Origin: Kribbella rubisoli
GTDB lineage: Bacteria > Actinomycetota > Actinomycetes > Propionibacteriales > Kribbellaceae
DNA length: 64,000 nt
NCBI RefSeq assembly: GCF_004217145.1
Contig: NZ_SHKR01000016.1
Location: 310,001-374,000 of the forward strand
Reading direction: 5' to 3'
A program made the position numbers and the translations under genes. Numbering within the stretch: the stretch's first letter is position 1; the number at the start of each line of letters is the position of its first letter. The notes below the pieces were generated by a model. The model did no database searches. It was not told the DNA's origin and saw only the letters and a list, made by a program, of their open reading frames with translations. Positions 35,543 through 44,056 of the stretch are shown here, piece by piece.

Positions 35543-37114
35543 CTAACGGGCCCAGTTGAGGTACGCGACATTGGCAAGGAGCCAGCCGAAGCCGATGGCC
35601 TGCTGGCCGTCGCGTTCCGGAGTCGGCTGGTAGCGGTTGTAGAGGGCTAGGCACTGCGCGTGGACCCGTGGGTCCCATGCGTTCGCCTGCATCCAGCGCG
35701 GCGCCTGCTGCGCGACCGAGGGCGCACCGACCGTGGTCCCGGCGACCGTGGTGTGGATGACGGGCAGGCCGTCCGCGTCGGTGGTCACGACGTTCTGGGT
35801 GAACGTACGGGCGATCCGCGCCATGTCCTGCGCCGTGAACGCGAGCCGCGCACGAAACGCCCGTACGGCGAACTCGACGTCGATCGCCCCATGGCTGACG
35901 TCCTCGAACTGGCGGGCCGGGCCGCCGGACGGGGTGAAGACCGAAACATCGGTGTCGGGGTCTCCGGTCTTCACGAACCCGTCGTAAATGCGCCCGCCCG
36001 TCGGCCAGTAGTGCCACAGATAGGCGTCGCCGGCGTCGACTGTGAACTGGCCGGCCAGCATCCGGCCCATCGCGGCGACCTTCCGCGGGTACTCGCGGTC
36101 GCGGGTCGCCAGCGCCAGCTCGACCAGGGTCTGACCTAGACCGACCGATTGATTGAGCGGCTGCTCGCATCCGTCGTACGCGAGCGGCTGGGTCTTCGGC
36201 CAGATCAGGTATCCGCCGTCGCGGTACTCCCAGTCGTGGACCGCGACCGCCTCCCGGCAGGCGACCAGGTACTCAAGCGCCTTCCGCAGGTAGCGCCGCC
36301 GCAGGGCCGGCGAGCTCAGCACGATCCGCACGAAGATCGCGATTGGATACGTGATCATGCCGGTGTGGACGGCAAAGATCACTGGCTCGCAGTGCATCGT
36401 GGACGAGCCGAGCTGGGGTACGTCGCCTGCACGTGGGACTGCCCGGCGATCAACGGCGGTCAGCTGGAGAGATCCCGGCGCGGCCGCGTAGATCCGGCTG
36501 ACCGCATAGTCGGGGCTGGCCGGGTCCAGGGACAGGTCCGTGTGTGTGACCGTGCGGTTGACGAAGGTGTTGACGAGCTGGACCGTGAACGTGTCCGGGC
36601 GCGTCCCGGCCGTGACGGTGATCGTGGTGTCCTCGGCGTACGACAGGGCCTCGCGGAGATCGAGCAGCGGCTGACCGTTGCCGTCGGCAAGGGTTGCGTA
36701 ACCCGTGGTGTACGGGTGGTCTGCACGCCAGGCCGGCAGCGACCGGCCGCGATAGTCCTTGACGCCGCGTTTGTTGTCCCGGACCGACAGCACTTGGTCG
36801 ACGTTGTCGATTAGCCGGTCGAGGTAATACGTGTCGCGGTACTTCTCGTACATCCGGACCAGCCCGAGCATCACGTACGACTGGCTCCACGCGAGCATCC
36901 CGGATCGGCCGTCACGGTTGCTGTTGTCGTTCGGCTGGTCCGGCTGACCGGGACCGCCTTGCTGGAACAGGCGATCCCAGTCGTCGAAGGTCTTACGGGC
37001 GGTGTAGTCGATCTCATCGGCGTACGCCGGGAGCGTGGTCAGGCTTGTCGCGGCGACAGCACCGGCTGCTGCCAGGCGGAGAACGGCACGACGGGACGGA
37101 CGGATGTCGGGCAT
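35543..37114 (-). CDS. Tat-exported alpha/alpha-toroid protein, probable carbohydrate-active
   Basis: 523 aa. Tat signal SRRAVLRLAAAGAVAATSL with cleavage near AYADE. The mature part has helical pairs: SYVMLGLVRMYEKYRDTYYL, RYLRKALEYLVACREAVAVH, SVGLGQTLVELALATRDREY, MLAGQFTVDAGDAYLWHYWP and FEDVSHGAIDVEFAVRAFRA, resembling the toroid of glycoside hydrolases and polysaccharide-modifying enzymes. The exact family and substrate are not identified. Confidence 0.75.
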   Translation of the reverse strand: MPDIRPSRRAVLRLAAAGAVAATSLTTLPAYADEIDYTARKTFDDWDRLFQQGGPGQPDQPNDNSNRDGRSGMLAWSQSYVMLGLVRMYEKYRDTYYLDRLIDNVDQVLSVRDNKRGVKDYRGRSLPAWRADHPYTTGYATLADGNGQPLLDLREALSYAEDTTITVTAGTRPDTFTVQLVNTFVNRTVTHTDLSLDPASPDYAVSRIYAAAPGSLQLTAVDRRAVPRAGDVPQLGSSTMHCEPVIFAVHTGMITYPIAIFVRIVLSSPALRRRYLRKALEYLVACREAVAVHDWEYRDGGYLIWPKTQPLAYDGCEQPLNQSVGLGQTLVELALATRDREYPRKVAAMGRMLAGQFTVDAGDAYLWHYWPTGGRIYDGFVKTGDPDTDVSVFTPSGGPARQFEDVSHGAIDVEFAVRAFRARLAFTAQDMARIARTFTQNVVTTDADGLPVIHTTVAGTTVGAPSVAQQAPRWMQANAWDPRVHAQCLALYNRYQPTPERDGQQAIGFGWLLANVAYLNWAR

Positions 37115-37181
37115 GGCGGGCGGCCTCCAGCTGATGATGGGCGGTCAGCAGGGGACCTACATTCTCCCGCGGGGAATCGAT

Positions 37182-38165
37182 TTACGACAGGTCGAGTGTG
37201 AGTGGTAAATCATTGAGGAAGTCGGCGGCGTCGAACATCGCACCGGCGGACGCCACCCCTTGTACGCGGCTGGAGCCGGCCAAGATCCGCCGTACGGCGC
37301 CCACCGCGAGCGGGGCCGAGATCGCGTAGATGTCCTGCCCGCTCGCCGTCGCCCGCCGCTCCTCGCCACCGGTCCGGACCCGGACGTCGACGATGAACGT
37401 CTGGTCCGATCGGCCCGCGTCGTCGACCGCGACCGGCGCCGGAGTGTCCGCGTCCATGAGATCGCCGGCGGCAGCGACCGTCATGTAGGTGCGGACCTCG
37501 GGGACGGCGAGGTGGCTCGGGATGGTGACGACATCGGCCATCGTGAATTCCGGGATCACACGACGCCGGCCGAGCGGCTCCGGGAACGTCCAGTCCTCCT
37601 GGGTCGGCTTGTCGTCGTGGTGCTGCAGGGCGCCGTCGGTGAAGCGGAGCCGGCGGCCGTTGCGGCGGTCGTGCGAGACCTGGCCGGCGGCGCGCGTACC
37701 GGATGTCGGGTGCCAACTGGTCAGTCCGTAGGCGACGTGCACCTCGTCGGCGCTGGTCCGCTCCCCCAGCGCCGCGGTCGTCAGCAGGTCGCCGAGGCCG
37801 CCGTAGAACGCCATCGCCGGCACGACCGGGGTGTCGCTGTGCCTGGCGTACGTCGACACGTTGGCCTCGATCTCCGCGGCGACGTCGACGTACGGGATCC
37901 TGGCGCGGATGGCTGCGTCGATCATCGGGTCCGCGGTCGCAGCGAACGGGCCGGCGCAGTTGATCACCGCGGCGGCGTTCTTCAGCGCCTGGTCGAGGGC
38001 GTGCGGATCGTCGACCGAGGCCGGGCGGATCTCCAGGTCCCACAGCGCTTCGAGTGCGCTCGAGTTCCGGCCGGATGCGATCACCGGCAGACCTTGGCGC
38101 AGCAGTTCCTCGACGACGAACCGGCCGGTGTGACCGGTTGCTCCATAGACCACGACAGCGTTCAT
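37182..38165 (-). CDS. Saccharopine dehydrogenase-like NAD(P)-binding oxidoreductase
   Basis: 327 aa from ATG 38165. The Rossmann segment MNAVVVYGATGHTGRFVVEE, then VINCAGPFAATADPMIDAAI and PYVDVAAEIEANV are typical of the saccharopine-dehydrogenase/trans-acting enoyl reductase group. FYGGLGDLLTTAAL is the usual second-domain start. Divergent from a GlxA-type regulator 71 bp away, its probable controller. Confidence 0.87.
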   Translation of the reverse strand: MNAVVVYGATGHTGRFVVEELLRQGLPVIASGRNSSALEALWDLEIRPASVDDPHALDQALKNAAAVINCAGPFAATADPMIDAAIRARIPYVDVAAEIEANVSTYARHSDTPVVPAMAFYGGLGDLLTTAALGERTSADEVHVAYGLTSWHPTSGTRAAGQVSHDRRNGRRLRFTDGALQHHDDKPTQEDWTFPEPLGRRRVIPEFTMADVVTIPSHLAVPEVRTYMTVAAAGDLMDADTPAPVAVDDAGRSDQTFIVDVRVRTGGEERRATASGQDIYAISAPLAVGAVRRILAGSSRVQGVASAGAMFDAADFLNDLPLTLDLS

Positions 38166-38236
38166 ACGTCGAGTCTCGCCGTACCGCATGAGACAGCGTG
38201 AGAGTCCGGAACGACACTGTTCGTACACTTTCGGAC

Positions 38237-39172
38237 ATGCACACTGTCGCGCTGGCGACCGCCGGGCACCTGCTGCACTTCGAGCTCGGCATCGCGTACG
38301 AGATCTTCGGCAACCCGCCGCTCGGGTCCGACGAGTGGTACGACGTACGCCTGTGCGGGCCAGGATCGGTCCGGGTCGGTCCGTTCACCGTGGAGCCCGA
38401 CGACAACCTGGGCTTCCTCGCGCAGGCAGACACTGTCATCGTCCCCGCCCTGGCCGACGTCGACGAACCCCTACCGCCCGAGCTCGTCGACGCCGTGCGG
38501 TCCGCCTACGAGTCGGGTGCGCGAGTCGCGTCACTCTGCACCGGCGCCTTCGTCCTCGGCGCGGCTGGATTGCTCGATGGTCGCCGCGCAACGACGCACT
38601 GGGGACACGCCGACGCCCTCAGCGCCAGGTATCCCGAGGCGACCGTCGACCCCGACGTCCTCTACACCGACAACGGCAACATCCTCACCGCGGCCGGCAA
38701 GGCAGCCGCGGTCGACCTGTGCCTCCACCTCGTCCACCTCGACCACGGCGCGACGGTCGCGAACACGGTCGCGCGGCGCCTCGTCGTACCGCCGCATCGC
38801 GCCGGCGGCCAAGCACAGTTCGTATCGACGCCGGTCCCGGTGAGCGGCGATCACACGCTCGCGGAGCTGCTCGCCTGGGTGCAGGAGCGGTTGGACCAGC
38901 CGCTGACGGTGACCGACCTGGCCCGACGTGCGAACACCAGCCCGCGCCACCTAGGCCGGCAGTTCCGTGCGGTCACCGGTCAGACACCACTGCAATGGCT
39001 TCTGACCCAACGCGTCCGGCGCGCCCAACAGTTGCTTGAGGCCACCAACCACAGCATCGAATCGGTAGCTACCGCCACCGGCCTGGGCACCGCCACCACG
39101 CTTCGGCGTCAGTTCAAACGGGTAGTAGGCGTCCCGCCCAACACCTACAGAACATCCTTCCACAGCCCGTAA
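38237..39172 (+). CDS. GlxA-type AraC regulator with DJ-1/PfpI domain
   Basis: 311 aa from ATG 38237. N-terminal DJ-1/PfpI domain: VASLCTGAFVLGAAGLLDGR followed by ATTHWGHADALSARYP, with the conserved Cys. C-terminal AraC pair: LTVTDLARRANTSPRHLGRQ (HTH1) and HSIESVATATGLGTATTLRR (HTH2). Typically senses small metabolites. It diverges from the saccharopine dehydrogenase-like gene. Confidence 0.9.
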   Translation: MHTVALATAGHLLHFELGIAYEIFGNPPLGSDEWYDVRLCGPGSVRVGPFTVEPDDNLGFLAQADTVIVPALADVDEPLPPELVDAVRSAYESGARVASLCTGAFVLGAAGLLDGRRATTHWGHADALSARYPEATVDPDVLYTDNGNILTAAGKAAAVDLCLHLVHLDHGATVANTVARRLVVPPHRAGGQAQFVSTPVPVSGDHTLAELLAWVQERLDQPLTVTDLARRANTSPRHLGRQFRAVTGQTPLQWLLTQRVRRAQQLLEATNHSIESVATATGLGTATTLRRQFKRVVGVPPNTYRTSFHSP

Positions 39173-39182
39173 GGTGACCGGC

Positions 39183-39602
39183 ATGGACAGCTATCCACGG
39201 CGGATGCACACCGCGCTGGATGCGGTGGATTCGCGAGGCTTGGCGGAGTTCTATCGGGCGCTCCTCGGGCTGCGGTACCGGCCCGGGGACGAGGCGCCGG
39301 TGGACGGATCCGAGGACGACCCCGGCTGGCTCGTGCTCGTCGACGAGGACGGGAACCGGCAGCTCGCCGTACAGCAGGTCGAGCAGCTGACGCCGTCCAC
39401 CTGGCCGTCGGCCGCGGTGCCGATGCAGCTGCACATCGACTACGCCGTACCGTCGCTCGAGGAGCTCCACCGGCATCGCGAGCGGGCCGAGCAGCTCGGC
39501 GCGCGGTTGCTGTACGACCGCGGAGCAGACGAGGACGAACCGCTCTACGTGCTCGCGGATCCGGCGGGGCATCCGTTCTGTTTACTGGTCGGACACGTCT
39601 GA
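39183..39602 (+). CDS. VOC/glyoxalase-fold protein
   Basis: 139 aa from ATG 39183. RRMHTALDAVDSRGLAEFYR and LLGLRYRPGDEAP at the N-terminus, VLADPAGHPFCLLVGHV at the C-terminus. This form is common in actinomycetes. It lies between two AraC-type regulators on the same strand, 6 bp upstream of the second. Confidence 0.88.
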   Translation: MDSYPRRMHTALDAVDSRGLAEFYRALLGLRYRPGDEAPVDGSEDDPGWLVLVDEDGNRQLAVQQVEQLTPSTWPSAAVPMQLHIDYAVPSLEELHRHRERAEQLGARLLYDRGADEDEPLYVLADPAGHPFCLLVGHV

Positions 39603-39608
39603 CTCGTC

Positions 39609-40487
39609 ATGGACCAGGCCTTGGCGGAGTTGCGGGAGCTGATCGTCGGCGCGGTCGGGCGTGAAGGCGCGATCGACGGGTTGCTGCTGTCGGTTGTCGA
39701 CGCGCCGACGCCGCCGACGGCCGGGCTCGCGTCGCCCACGTTTGCGTTGGTGGCGCAGGGGCGGAAGCGGCTGGCGCTCGGTGAGCAGGTGTTTGAGTAC
39801 GGCGCCGGCGACTACGTGATCGTGTCCGTGGACCTGCCGGTGACGGGGCACTTCGTCGAGGCATCGAAGGACGCGCCATGTCTCGGCGTCGGGCTCGAGC
39901 TGCGGCCGGAGTCGATCGCCTCGCTGCTCCTCGACGCGAGCGAGAAGCCCGGCGGCGCGGTCCGCGGCCTCACGGTCGACCACGCGTCGGCCGAACTCGT
40001 CGACGCGATGATCCGCTTGCTCCGGCTGGTCTTTGAGCCCGGTGATGCACCCGTACTCGCGCCCCTTGTGCAGCGCGAAATCCTCTGGCGGCTCCTGCGC
40101 AGTCCGCAGGGTGCCGCGGTCCGCGAGATCGGGCTCGCCGACAGCAGCCTGTCGCACGTCGCGCGCGTCATCGGCTGGATCCGCAAGCACTACACCGAAC
40201 CGTTCCGGGTCGAGGACCTGGCCGCGATGGCCGGCATGAGTACGTCGGCGTTCCACCGGCACTTCCGCACGGTCACCGAGCTCACCCCGATCCAGTTCCA
40301 GAAGAAGATCCGGCTGCACGAAGCTCGGCTCCGCGTGGTCGGTCTCGGCGAGGACGTGACGAGCGCCGGGTACGCCGTGGGCTACGACAGCCCGTCCCAG
40401 TTCAGCCGCGAGTACCGCCGCGAGTTCGGTACGCCGCCGAGCCGCGATCGAGCAGGATCAGGCAAGTTGACGCCAGAATTGATCTAA
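39609..40487 (+). CDS. AraC-family regulator with N-terminal AraC_N domain
   Basis: 292 aa. The N-terminal cupin-like AraC_N region (about 20-165: FALVAQGRKRLALGEQVFEY, YVIVSVDLPVTGHFVEAS) is as in YqhC relatives, and HTH pair FRVEDLAAMAGMSTSAFHRH and EDVTSAGYAVGYDSPSQFSR lies at about 205-275. These regulators often respond to aldehydes and activate an adjacent reductase. The SDR gene starts 70 bp downstream. Confidence 0.9.
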   Translation: MDQALAELRELIVGAVGREGAIDGLLLSVVDAPTPPTAGLASPTFALVAQGRKRLALGEQVFEYGAGDYVIVSVDLPVTGHFVEASKDAPCLGVGLELRPESIASLLLDASEKPGGAVRGLTVDHASAELVDAMIRLLRLVFEPGDAPVLAPLVQREILWRLLRSPQGAAVREIGLADSSLSHVARVIGWIRKHYTEPFRVEDLAAMAGMSTSAFHRHFRTVTELTPIQFQKKIRLHEARLRVVGLGEDVTSAGYAVGYDSPSQFSREYRREFGTPPSRDRAGSGKLTPELI

Positions 40488-40557
40488 CGCCTTCCCCGCT
40501 GCTGAACGTCTACTGGTGAGGTACCTGTTCCTGACTCAGTAGGAGTTGTGCACGATT

Positions 40558-41319
40558 ATGCAAGTAGCTGTGATCACTGGCGGAAGTTCCGGCATCGGCC
40601 AGAGCGCGGCGTTCGACCTCGCGAAGCGCGGTACGGCCGTCGTCGTCACGTACCACGGCAGCCGCGAACGCGGCCTCGACACGGTCGAGCGGATCGAGAA
40701 GGACGGCGGTACGGCGGTTGCGCTGCCGCTGGACGTGTCGCGGCCGTCGACATTCGCGGAGTTCAAGGCGGCGCTGACCGACGTACTGGCGCAGTGGGAT
40801 CGGACGACGTTCGACTTTCTCGTCAGCAACGCGGGGGTCGGGCAGCCTCCGGTGATGTTCGAGGAGACGACCGAGGAACTGTTCGATCAGATGGTGAACG
40901 TCCACCTCAAGGGTCCGTACTTCCTCACGCAGACGCTTCTCCCCCTGATCGCCGACCACGGTTCGATCGTCTACACGACCAGCACGTCGGCGCTCCAGTC
41001 GGCGCGGCCGTCGCCCGGGTACTCGGTCTACGCGAGCGTGAAGGGTGCGCAGATCGTGCTCACCCGGTACCTCGCGAAGGAGCTGAGCGTCCGCGGGATC
41101 CGGGTCAACGCCGTTGCTCCCGGCGTGACCCGGACCCGCCTCGGTGGCGACGCGTTCTCCGAGCATCCCGAATGGATTCCCCCGATCGCCGAGCGGACCG
41201 CGCTCGGCCGGATCGGTGAGTCGGACGACCTCGGCAAGGTCATCGCGTTCCTCGGCTCGCCCGACTCCGGTTGGATCACCGCTCAGACCGTGGAGGCTTC
41301 GGGCGGTTACGAGCTCTAA
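40558..41319 (+). CDS. Short-chain dehydrogenase/reductase
   Basis: 253 aa from ATG 40558. Cofactor motif VITGGSSGIGQSA, NAGV, catalytic Ser in TTSTSALQ and Tyr-Lys in YSVYASVKGAQ, then VNAVAPGVTRT. Classical SDR, probably NADP-dependent. The AGGAG at 40541-40545 lies 12 nt upstream, and TTG 40546 is an alternative start. Likely target of the preceding AraC regulator. Confidence 0.9.
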   Translation: MQVAVITGGSSGIGQSAAFDLAKRGTAVVVTYHGSRERGLDTVERIEKDGGTAVALPLDVSRPSTFAEFKAALTDVLAQWDRTTFDFLVSNAGVGQPPVMFEETTEELFDQMVNVHLKGPYFLTQTLLPLIADHGSIVYTTSTSALQSARPSPGYSVYASVKGAQIVLTRYLAKELSVRGIRVNAVAPGVTRTRLGGDAFSEHPEWIPPIAERTALGRIGESDDLGKVIAFLGSPDSGWITAQTVEASGGYEL

Positions 41320-42341
41320 GTCCAGGCGTCTCCCCAGTTCGTGCTGCGGGCGGCGCGGTAGGCGTCATCCGACTTGGGCACGATGATCTGTTGTGCGGTG
41401 CCGGCTGACGTGCAGAGCTCGAGCATGACGCGGCCCTTCGGTCTGGCCGGCCTGCGGATCACCCGCGCCGGCGCGGGCCGGACCGGAGCCCGCGTTGCGA
41501 CGACATAGCTGAACCTCTCTTCTTCGTAATTGCGGGTGCCGTCTTTCAGCACGCGGTGAAGTTCCGTGCGAGGCAGGCGCGCAGCGAAGTTGCACCAGTC
41601 GGTCGGGCACCGGCCTTCGTGCGGGCACGGCGCGGCGATCCGGAACCCGTGGTCGAGCAGCAGGTCGCGAGCGTCGAGAGTACGACGGTGCCCGTTCGGC
41701 GTGCCGGGCTCGACGAGGACGATCGTCTTCGCGGACCGCGTTGCGGCGTGGATCACGAGGCGCCGGGTGTCGGCGGACAGCTCGTTGAGCACATAGCCGA
41801 TCGTGATCAGATCCACCGACCGGGCCGACCGGGCCGACCAGGCCGACCGGGCCGACCGGATCGACTCGGCGGGCTCGCAGGGGTCCGGCGTGCTCCGGTC
41901 GGGGTCGGGGAGTTTGCTCCAGTGGTGGAGGTCTGCGGCGGTCCAGTGCCAGCGGTTGCCTGTGGCAAGTTGTTGGCCGAGGTGGATGGCGGCTGGCTGG
42001 CGTTCCAGGATTTCGGTGGTGATGTGCGGCCAGAGGGACTCGGCGGCCCAGGCGGCTGCGCCGGTGCCGCCGCCGAGGTCGAGGTGGGTGGTGAACGGTG
42101 CGTCTACGTGACGCTCGGCCGCGGAGAGTGCGGCGTACAGGGCGCGAAACGTCGCCGGCATGCGGATGACGGCGTACGCAAGGGCGTCGAGGTGGTCGCG
42201 CACAGCGGGAGCGGTGTCGTCGACCTGCTCGGTGCGGTAGCGGTGCGAGAGCGCGTCGACCCGGCGGCGTAGTTCGTGGTGCGGGACGCCGTCGAGGGCG
42301 CGTGCGAGGGCAGCATGAAGTTGGGTGTCCACGGAGGACAT
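41316..42341 (-). CDS. Rsm22-like ribosomal small-subunit methyltransferase
   Basis: 341 aa from ATG 42341. Motif I THLDLGGGTGAAAWAAESLW (about 86) gives the SAM site. The diagnostic cysteine cluster is CPHEGRCPTDWCNFAARL (about 239), as in Rsm22 proteins that associate with the small ribosomal subunit. An Ala/Arg/Ser insert (SARSAWSARSARS, about 160-172) is encoded by 9-bp tandem repeats. A 17-codon leader frame with perfect ribosome site lies 107 nt upstream, suggesting translation-dependent control. Confidence 0.85.
   Translation of the reverse strand: MSSVDTQLHAALARALDGVPHHELRRRVDALSHRYRTEQVDDTAPAVRDHLDALAYAVIRMPATFRALYAALSAAERHVDAPFTTHLDLGGGTGAAAWAAESLWPHITTEILERQPAAIHLGQQLATGNRWHWTAADLHHWSKLPDPDRSTPDPCEPAESIRSARSAWSARSARSVDLITIGYVLNELSADTRRLVIHAATRSAKTIVLVEPGTPNGHRRTLDARDLLLDHGFRIAAPCPHEGRCPTDWCNFAARLPRTELHRVLKDGTRNYEEERFSYVVATRAPVRPAPARVIRRPARPKGRVMLELCTSAGTAQQIIVPKSDDAYRAARSTNWGDAWT
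41821..41865. repeat. 9-bp tandem repeat inside the Rsm22-like gene
   Basis: Five units of CGGGCCGAC or close variants (41821, 41830, 41839, 41848, 41857) lie in frame and encode a Ser-Ala-Arg tripeptide series on the minus strand. Because each unit is 9 bp, copy-number changes would not break the frame. Confidence 0.75.
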
Positions 42342-42447
42342 GCGGAAGCTCCGGTTCGATCGGCACGGAGTACGCGCTGGTGAACTCAGCGCGCACGTGA
42401 TCCGCGGCCAGACGCCGCGACGCACCAACCGGTCCGGAGAAGAGCTG

Positions 42448-42501
42448 TCAGATGGCAGCAGAGGAGGGGATGGTGCGGAACCGGATAACCTTGCAAGCCA
42501 T
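42448..42501 (-). CDS. Candidate leader peptide upstream of the Rsm22-like gene
   Basis: The 17-codon frame MACKVIRFRTIPSSAAI runs from ATG 42501 to TGA 42448. CCTAGGAGG with 6 nt before the ATG is a near-consensus ribosome site, far better than those of most genes here. Between this stop and the methyltransferase ATG at 42341 the RNA can form CGCGGC/GCCGCG and other stems. Arrangement and size match leader peptides of ribosome-drug-inducible genes; function is inferred. Confidence 0.6.
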   Translation of the reverse strand: MACKVIRFRTIPSSAAI

Positions 42502-42560
42502 CACACACCTCCTAGGATTCAACCCGACCGTAGCAGAGCCGCTCTCATCGCGCGGCCTAT

Positions 42561-43145
42561 TTATCGGCCCTCCGACGTGCACAAGCAGACCTTGTTGCCC
42601 TGCGGGTCCGCGAGCACGGTGAACGCCGGCGCCTCGTCGTCGTACACGACCGTGCCGCCCGCGGCGAGACCGGCCTTTATCCGATCCGGCACGACCTCCG
42701 GCGGCAGCCAAAGGTCCAGATGGAACCGTTGTCGTGGTGCCGAATGCGGAGAGGTGCCCTGGAACCAGAGGGTCGGGACGCGGCCCATCGGGTCGATGAT
42801 GTCGTTCCCTTTGAACGCGTCCGAGCTCCCGGTAAGCACCGCCGCCCAGAACGGCCCGACCTCGGCGAGGTCAGCCGTGTCCAGCGCGATCTCCAACTGC
42901 GCCACGGCAGCCGGATCTGCAGTGAGACCGTGGTCCGCGGCGATCGCGCTGATCTGCGCCGCCACACCTTCGTCCCGGCAGGAGACGTCGACGTACGTCG
43001 CTCCGAGCCGCAGCTCAGGCACCTGATCGGCGTCCGAGCAGGCCTCACCGACCGCCTGGACGAACCGCGCGCCTTCGGCCAACGAGGCGGTCACGAACCT
43101 CGCCTGTTGCGCCTGCACCATCTTCCGCCAGTCGGCGAGCACCAT
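42561..43145 (-). CDS. Two-domain protein: pterin carbinolamine dehydratase-like plus VOC
   Basis: 194 aa. Residues about 1-85 (VTASLAEGARFVQAVGEACS, LRLGATYVDVSCRDEGVAAQ) resemble 4a-hydroxytetrahydrobiopterin dehydratase. Residues 86-194 are a VOC domain (VAQLEIALDTADLAEVGPFW, RQRFHLDLWLPPEVVPDRIK, FTVLADPQGNKVCLCTS). Catalytic His pairs of true dehydratases are not obvious. The fusion occurs in actinomycetes; role unknown. Confidence 0.8.
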   Translation of the reverse strand: MVLADWRKMVQAQQARFVTASLAEGARFVQAVGEACSDADQVPELRLGATYVDVSCRDEGVAAQISAIAADHGLTADPAAVAQLEIALDTADLAEVGPFWAAVLTGSSDAFKGNDIIDPMGRVPTLWFQGTSPHSAPRQRFHLDLWLPPEVVPDRIKAGLAAGGTVVYDDEAPAFTVLADPQGNKVCLCTSEGR

Positions 43146-43171
43146 GTCGAACCTCCGATCCCGACCCGAGG

Positions 43172-43939
43172 CTAGAACACAGCACCGACAGTTCTACTCG
43201 CGCAGTACGGCGAGATCGCGCTCGGCGTACATCCGGTGATGCCATTCTCGCTCAGGATGCAGCCGAGGCACCGGCTCACCTCGAAGCTCTGCGACTCCGG
43301 ATACCCCGGTTCGGTCACGGGCACGGTCAGCTCGCTCAACCGCTCATCGGTCAACCCGGCGAACACCTCCCGGACGGTCCCCATCCGATCGGCCCGCAAC
43401 GCGAGCACCTCATCGAGCGACGGCCGCACGGCGCGATCGCGCGGAACACCCGGTACGTCGGACATCTCGTCGTGGGGCAGATCGAGCGGGTCCCACGGAG
43501 CCGGATCGCCCAGCACGGCACGGCGTACCCAGGCATCCGTCGCGAAGACGAGGTGGCGCTGCGTCTCGATGAATGACCACTCGCCATCGACCGACTCGTG
43601 CAGCAAGTCCTCCGGCATCGCCCGGGCACGCTCGACGGTCTCGGCCCACAACCGCTCGAGCAACTCCCACGCCTCGCGGTAACCGTCCGCGTCGGTCGGG
43701 CTCATCTTCGCTCGATCGGGATGCCGGCGGTTGAGCTCCGCATCGATCAGCGGTACGACGTCCACGCCCCACACCTGCAGGTTGTGGATATCCCCGTCGA
43801 TCGAGACGTCGACCACCCGAGCGCCACGGATCGTGACACCGGTCAGGTCGACGTTGTCGAACACCGCGTCGCGAAGCCGCACGTCCTCGAACCGCACCCC
43901 ACTCAGGTCCTGCTCCTTGAACTCCTTGGACTCGGTCAC
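43172..43939 (-). CDS. Pentapeptide-repeat/DinB protein with 3' frameshift
   Basis: 255 aa as read. Residues about 8-50 are pentapeptide-like repeats (LSGVRFEDVRLRDAVFDNVD, LTGVTIRGARVVDVSI), and residues 85-215 a DinB-type helical bundle (LHESVDGEWSFIETQRHLVF, DAWVRRAVLG). The expected family ending is not in this frame: after CLGCILSEN the alternative frame reads WHHRMYAERDLAVLRE and stops at TAG 43194-43196. An indel near 43238 is therefore likely, natural or from sequencing. Confidence 0.75.
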   Translation of the reverse strand: MTESKEFKEQDLSGVRFEDVRLRDAVFDNVDLTGVTIRGARVVDVSIDGDIHNLQVWGVDVVPLIDAELNRRHPDRAKMSPTDADGYREAWELLERLWAETVERARAMPEDLLHESVDGEWSFIETQRHLVFATDAWVRRAVLGDPAPWDPLDLPHDEMSDVPGVPRDRAVRPSLDEVLALRADRMGTVREVFAGLTDERLSELTVPVTEPGYPESQSFEVSRCLGCILSENGITGCTPSAISPYCASRTVGAVF

Positions 43940-44056
43940 CGGACCACCTTCGCGCGAGACCTCCCGGGGCTACAAGACGTCCGGTGTTCCCAGGTCCGTG
44001 ATAGACCTGCTGGCGGTTGTCGGTACGACGACACCATCTGATCGGAACGGAGCGGC

